In this document: positions 60,416 through 64,000 of the stretch, piece by piece | How positions within the stretch are numbered: the first letter of the stretch is position 1 | Layout: each line of letters begins with the position of its first letter | The notes under the pieces: generated by a model | Databases searched by the model: none | Seen by the model: the letters and a program-made list of their open reading frames with translations, nothing else | Told to the model about the DNA's origin: nothing | Translations under genes and position numbers: made by a program | Origin: Synergistaceae bacterium | Lineage (GTDB): Bacteria; Synergistota; Synergistia; Synergistales; Aminobacteriaceae | Assembly: GCA_031267575.1 (NCBI GenBank) | Contig: JAIRYN010000031.1 | Span: 26,154 to 90,153 of the forward strand | DNA: 64,000 bases | Direction of reading: 5' to 3'

Positions 60416-61666
60416 TTACGTTGGCGTTCCGCCTCCCGGTGACAGGGTCTCTCCCTCCGTGGCGGCCACGACGGCACACACCGCCGTGTCGCCTGTGACG
60501 TTGACGCACGTTCTTATGGCGTCGAGAACAGCGTCGATACCGGCCACCAAACCGATTCCCTCAATAGGCAGACCAACCCCCGTCAAAACCATCGTCAGCA
60601 TGATGAGCCCCGCGCCGGGCACTCCGGCTGTGCCGATAGAGGCCAAAGTCGCCGTAACGATAATGCTGAGCTGGGCGTTGAAACCTAACTCCAGACCGTA
60701 GGCTTGGGCCACAAAGAGAGCGCACACTCCTTGATACAAAGCCGTACCGTCCATATTGATGGTGGCTCCCAGAGGCAGGACGAAGGAACAGATGCCCTCG
60801 GAGACGCCCAAATTGTTCCGCACGTTGGCAATAGTGATCGGCAGGGTTCCCGAGCTAGAGCGGGTAACGAAAGCCGTGATGGACGCCTCTTGTATGCCCT
60901 TGAAGTACCAGAGGGGAGAACGTTTGCAAAAAATCGCCACCAGACCGGAGTAAACGATGACGGCGTGTAAGATGCATCCCAGGTAAACCGCGGCGATGAC
61001 CTTCCCGAAAGGCGCCAGAATAGACAACCCGTATCGTGCGGCGGTGACGGTGATGAGGGAGAAAACACCATAAGGCGCCAAGCGCATCACCATGTGGGTC
61101 ATGGCGTACATGACCTCGGCGATGGCGTCGAAAGCTCCCACGATGCGTTTCCCTTTTTCGCCGGCGAACAAGGCGGCAACGCCGAAGAACAAGGCAAAGA
61201 CAATAATCTGGAGCATGTGCGCCTTCACCAGAGAATCGATGGGGTTCGACGGGAAAATATCGATGAAAACGTCCAGAAGGGGTTTCCCCGCCGCGGGGGT
61301 GGCTGTGACTCCGGATATGTTCATGCCCACGCCGGGTTGAATGATGTTGCCCAAAACCAGGCCGAACATGATGGCCACGGCTGTGGTGAGGAGATAGAGC
61401 ACCAGCGTTTTGACACCGATACGCCCCAGCTTCTTGGGATCACCAATGGATGCCGCGCCCACGACGATGCTGGAAAACACCAGAGGCACGATGAGCATCT
61501 TCAAAAGCGTGAGAAAAATATTCCCCACCGCGCCCAAGAAGGGCATCACGTAATTCCCCAGGAAGGGACTTCCTGGAACCATCGGGCCGGCAACAAAACC
61601 GAACACGATACCCGCCGCAAAACCTATGCTGATTTTCCACAACAGAGACAATCCTTTGTTTGGCAC
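60416..61666 (-). CDS. Dicarboxylate/amino acid:cation symporter (DAACS)
   Basis: A 416-residue glutamate/aspartate- or dicarboxylate-type symporter. The substrate-site motifs TRSSSGTLP (hairpin 1), NMDGTALYQ and GAGLIMLTMVL, plus DAVLDAIRTCVNVTGDT in helix 8, are present. AGGGG lies 8 bp before GTG 61666, which I take as start. Its 3' end and the following bases hold a CGTCTTTCGAYC repeat (60379-60418). Confidence 0.92.
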   Translation of the reverse strand: MPNKGLSLLWKISIGFAAGIVFGFVAGPMVPGSPFLGNYVMPFLGAVGNIFLTLLKMLIVPLVFSSIVVGAASIGDPKKLGRIGVKTLVLYLLTTAVAIMFGLVLGNIIQPGVGMNISGVTATPAAGKPLLDVFIDIFPSNPIDSLVKAHMLQIIVFALFFGVAALFAGEKGKRIVGAFDAIAEVMYAMTHMVMRLAPYGVFSLITVTAARYGLSILAPFGKVIAAVYLGCILHAVIVYSGLVAIFCKRSPLWYFKGIQEASITAFVTRSSSGTLPITIANVRNNLGVSEGICSFVLPLGATINMDGTALYQGVCALFVAQAYGLELGFNAQLSIIVTATLASIGTAGVPGAGLIMLTMVLTGVGLPIEGIGLVAGIDAVLDAIRTCVNVTGDTAVCAVVAATEGETLSPGGGTPT

Positions 61667-61738
61667 AAAAATCACCCCTTCTATTAAATTCTCCAGGAGT
61701 CTATGACTCCTGGAGTTCTTTGCTTCCGTTTTATGTAT

Positions 61739-62911
61739 TCAGCTTTTCAGGGCACTTAACGCCAGAATAGCCAATCCTGCCACACCATAGGAAAAACCGC
61801 TTTCGTCCACAACGAAATCTGGTGAGTGCAGAGGAAAGTTCTCCCGGCCTTCCTGTCCCACTCCCAGGCGGAAATGGGCTCCTGGAACGTGTTCTAGAAA
61901 CAGCGTAAAATCCTCGCCTCCCATCGATGGTGTGGGCAGCGTCCGTACTCGCGCTTCACCAAAGTTTCGCGCGAAATTCTCCTCCATCATGTCGAACAAG
62001 GCGTCGTCGTTGACGAGAGGGGGAAGCCCCGGGGCCACCTTGAAACTCCCCGAACCGCGAAACGCCGCCGCTGTTCCCTCCACGATACGCTTGCCAGACT
62101 CGGCAATCTGTCGGGCAACTTCCTTGGATAAGGCGCGTATTGTTCCTTCGATGAATACCTCTTCAGGGATGATGTTTCCCGCCGTTCCGCCCGTTATTTT
62201 CCCCAGGGAGAGAACCCCAGTATCCAGGGGCGCCATTTCCCTGGCGACGATCGCCTGCAATCCGCAGATGACGTGTCCCGCGATCAGAATAGGATCGACG
62301 CAGCGATGCGGATGCGCCGCGTGTCCTTGTTTGCCCTGGATACGAATCTCGACGCTTTGAGCACCGGCCAAGACCGCGCCTCGTCGAATCCCTACGGTCC
62401 CGGCCGGGATGTCTGGCCACACGTGCAACGCGAAAATCGACTTCATCGCCGGGTCCCGCAGCGCCCCATCCGCGATCATGATCGCCGCTCCACCCGCACC
62501 CTCTTCGCCGGGTTGAAAAATCAGCTTTACCATCCCGCAAAACTCTGAGCGCAGGTCGTGGAGAATCTGCGCCGTCCCCAAAAGACAGGCCGTGTGGACA
62601 TCGTGCCCGCAGACGTGGGCAGCTCCAGGGATAGTGGACTTAAAGGGCAAGTCGTTGCGCTCGTTCACCGGTAAGGCGTCCATGTCCGCCCTCAAACCCA
62701 CGCAAGAACCTCCGGGCCGACCTTCTATCAAGGCCACCACTCCCGCGCGCCCACAGCGCCGGACGTTCGTGACGCCTATCGCCTTCAAAATTTTTTCGAC
62801 GAAGGCCGCCGTACCCTCCGTTTCCATACCCAATTCGGGATGGGCGTGAATATGGCGCCGCCACTCCCGGACCCGCAACTCAATCGCCTGAGCGTTACGC
62901 AACATGTTCAC
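61739..62911 (-). CDS. M20-family amidohydrolase
   Basis: About 390 residues, hydrolysing N-acyl amino acids, hippurate-like or peptide substrates with two metal ions. HIHAHPELGMET, LRADMDALPV, MCGHDVHTA-like VCGHDVHTACLLG, QPGEEGAGGA and GGEDF give the metal ligands. Likely start GTG 62911 behind GAAGG; ATG 62905 possible. The upstream 60 bp is an AAGTTCA repeat array. Confidence 0.9.
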   Translation of the reverse strand: MNMLRNAQAIELRVREWRRHIHAHPELGMETEGTAAFVEKILKAIGVTNVRRCGRAGVVALIEGRPGGSCVGLRADMDALPVNERNDLPFKSTIPGAAHVCGHDVHTACLLGTAQILHDLRSEFCGMVKLIFQPGEEGAGGAAIMIADGALRDPAMKSIFALHVWPDIPAGTVGIRRGAVLAGAQSVEIRIQGKQGHAAHPHRCVDPILIAGHVICGLQAIVAREMAPLDTGVLSLGKITGGTAGNIIPEEVFIEGTIRALSKEVARQIAESGKRIVEGTAAAFRGSGSFKVAPGLPPLVNDDALFDMMEENFARNFGEARVRTLPTPSMGGEDFTLFLEHVPGAHFRLGVGQEGRENFPLHSPDFVVDESGFSYGVAGLAILALSALKS

Positions 62912-62935
62912 GCAATTTCGCCTTCTTCCCAATAT

Positions 62936-62996
62936 TTTAGATTTAAGTTCAAGCTCAAGTTCAGATTAAGTTCAAATTAAGTTCAAGTTCAAATAA
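62936..62996. repeat. Degenerate AAGTTCA/ATTAAGTTCA repeat array
   Basis: AAGTTCAAGCTCAAGTTCAG and further AAGTTCA words, about six copies with variation, between the amidohydrolase and the tRNA. Confidence 0.9.
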
Positions 62997-63090
62997 TGAA
63001 AAGTGTTTTCGAAAAGCAAATTACTTGTTTTAGCTATTCTAACTTTAGGTTTTAGGCTTTTTATTTTGATTCACTATAAACTGTTCTTTC

Positions 63091-63188
63091 TGGCGGAGGT
63101 GTGTGGGGATCGAACCCACCAGGGACAGCACAAACCACCCCTCGCCGGGTTTGAAGCCCGGGCCCGTCACCAGACGAATCTCACCCCC
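63091..63188 (-). tRNA. selC: tRNA-Sec (anticodon UCA)
   Basis: 98 nt on the minus strand. T-arm GTGGG-TTCGATC-CCCAC, anticodon arm CCGGG-CTTCAAA-CCCGG with anticodon TCA (63152-63154 on the plus strand), a long variable arm, and acceptor ends GGGGGTGA / ACACCTCC followed by GCCA. The 8+5 acceptor/T-stem pattern and UCA anticodon are those of selenocysteine tRNA. The innermost acceptor pair is A-A. CCA is encoded. Confidence 0.93.
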
Positions 63189-63391
63189 ACTTTTTATAGT
63201 TTAAACGTCGGCTTCGCAAAAGTCCATACCTGCTGGAAAATTCCCAAAAATCCTTTCCAGTGAATTATCTGAAAAATTGTACCACACTACCTCCCTTCGT
63301 TCACGTACTTATTAGAATGTGATCAGGGCAACAGCATTTACTTTTGTTTGATGAAGAGTCAGAATCTTGAGGACGTAATCATCATAGGTTT

Positions 63392-63677
63392 ACGATAAAG
63401 CGATGAGAAAGCCAACGGTTTCAGCCGTTGGATGAGATTGGATGAGAATCGCAACGTCGTCGTTGGCGGCGTTTGTTTTGTATTTGGTTTCTTGTCATAT
63501 GCGGGGCGAAACACGACCGGGATATCAATCAGGATATCAATCGGGATATCAAGGCGGCTGTAAATATTCTCAGAGTGGGGGCATCCACTCTTACAAGGAG
63601 AAGACGTAAGACCGGTTTCAGTCGGCTGTCTTTGTCGATCTTACAATCTCACGACTTTAGTCGTGGGAGTATGTCAA
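63392..63677 (+). mobile_element. Decayed IS605-type element (copy 2)
   Basis: Same order as copy 1: ACGATAAAGCGATGAGAAAGCC, CCAACGG/CCGTTGG hairpin, TnpB end CGAKHDRDINQDINRDIKAA then VNILRVGASTL, AAGACGTAAGACCGGTTTCAG, and right-end hairpin with GTCGTGGGAGTATGTCAA. Compared with copy 1 it lacks about 45 bp before the tnpB end and carries an extra GATTGGATGA unit near the left hairpin. The frame after GASTL differs (TRRRRKTG). Confidence 0.82.
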
Positions 63678-63936
63678 GTGGCACTTTTAACAGCGTAAAT
63701 CCCCCGTGACCGTTGAAACCCTTTCCACTTCATGTTTCTCTGAGCTTGGACATTTACAACTTTTACTCGCTGTGTTATTATCTACCTCCCGATGTAAAAC
63801 GTGGTATAAAATATGAAATATGTTGGCGGAGAAAATTGGGATTCTAAATTTTGCGCTAAGGTTTTGATCGGGTTAATCTAGGGGAGAAAATCATGATTTC
63901 AACGCTTGTTTTTCACGTAAAATCAGATATAATAAA

Positions 63937-64000
63937 CAAGCAACAAGCAACAAGCAACAAGCAACAAGCAACAAGCAACAAGCAACAAGCAACAAGCAAC
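63937..64000 (+). repeat. 7-bp tandem array running out of the window
   Basis: CAAGCAA repeated about nine times without error from 63937 to the last base. Confidence 0.98.

Larger units (their letters stand above)
63189..64000. other. Region after tRNA-Sec
   Basis: No intact gene. Holds a CTGGAAA/TTTCCAG hairpin (about 63233-63260), the second IS605-type element (63392-63677), AT-rich DNA and the 7-bp repeat at the window end. Confidence 0.55.

Overview
The window looks like chromosome from an anaerobic, amino-acid- and organic-acid-fermenting bacterium, most likely of the phylum Synergistota. The best single clue is the C-terminus of the surface protein at 12566-14866, which carries the GGGC / hydrophobic / basic tail of the Synergist-CTERM sorting class. 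The gene set agrees: sodium-pumping methylmalonyl-CoA decarboxylase, formate-THF ligase, 5-oxoprolinase PxpBC/A-type genes, imidazolonepropionase, a TAXI-type TRAP permease, a BrnQ carrier, an AmmeMemoRadiSam B-A fusion, CsaB and a tRNA-Sec. There is no rRNA, no CRISPR array and no recognisable prophage.

Layout. 1-2976 (+): end of pxpC, pxpA, a 35-codon ORF plus a HicB-like antitoxin, and a DUF1445 hydro-lyase, ending in a terminator. 3059-5399 (-): formate-THF ligase and a type IV pilin-like protein. 6111-11416 (+): GntP permease and CoA-transferase, a ZIP metal transporter, hutI. 11764-14866 (+): a signal-less ModA-like protein and a GLUG-repeat Synergist-CTERM surface protein. 15134-18944 (-): mmdA-mmdD-mmdC-mmdB. 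19111-21565 (-): a pyr operon with promoter, PyrR-type attenuator, pyrR, a decayed pyrE tail and a uracil permease. 21619-25048 (-): a translationally coupled cassette (UbiA-type phosphoribosyl transferase, HAD-GtrA fusion, GT-C-like membrane protein), visibly AT-richer than its flanks. 25861-32292 (-): two paralogous giant periplasmic TPR-like proteins. 32492-36242 (+): dipeptidase, DUF1850, TRAP permease. 36402-42545 (+): cheV, an unknown protein, rpoD, a secreted protein, an MFS exporter, a SurA-like protein. 43170-53904 (+): RNase J, UppP, Maf, DUF5693, CsaB, DnaG and PBP1C, i.e. a cell-envelope/replication block. 54393-62911: BrnQ, two MFS/hypothetical genes, AmmeMemoRadiSam B-A, NADH oxidase, a dicarboxylate/amino-acid symporter and an M20 amidohydrolase. 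63091-63188 (-): tRNA-Sec.

Two kinds of structure cut across the genes. First, short tandem duplications (units of about 7-18 bp, 2-9 copies) occur every few kilobases: between genes with any unit length, inside reading frames almost always as multiples of three, and often exactly over stop codons. Second, there is a family of decayed IS200/IS605-type elements (42642-42973, 63392-63677, 53991-54204, solo end at 51450-51480) that keep the right-end hairpin; two also retain the very end of tnpB. Other relics are a TnpB RuvC-I fragment, an Rpn-family nuclease tail and a pyrE tail.

Together the metabolic genes suggest import of amino acids and organic acids, breakdown through 5-oxoproline, histidine and CoA-thioester routes, and energy conservation by a sodium-pumping decarboxylase. 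All function assignments come from reading the sequence; no database search was run.
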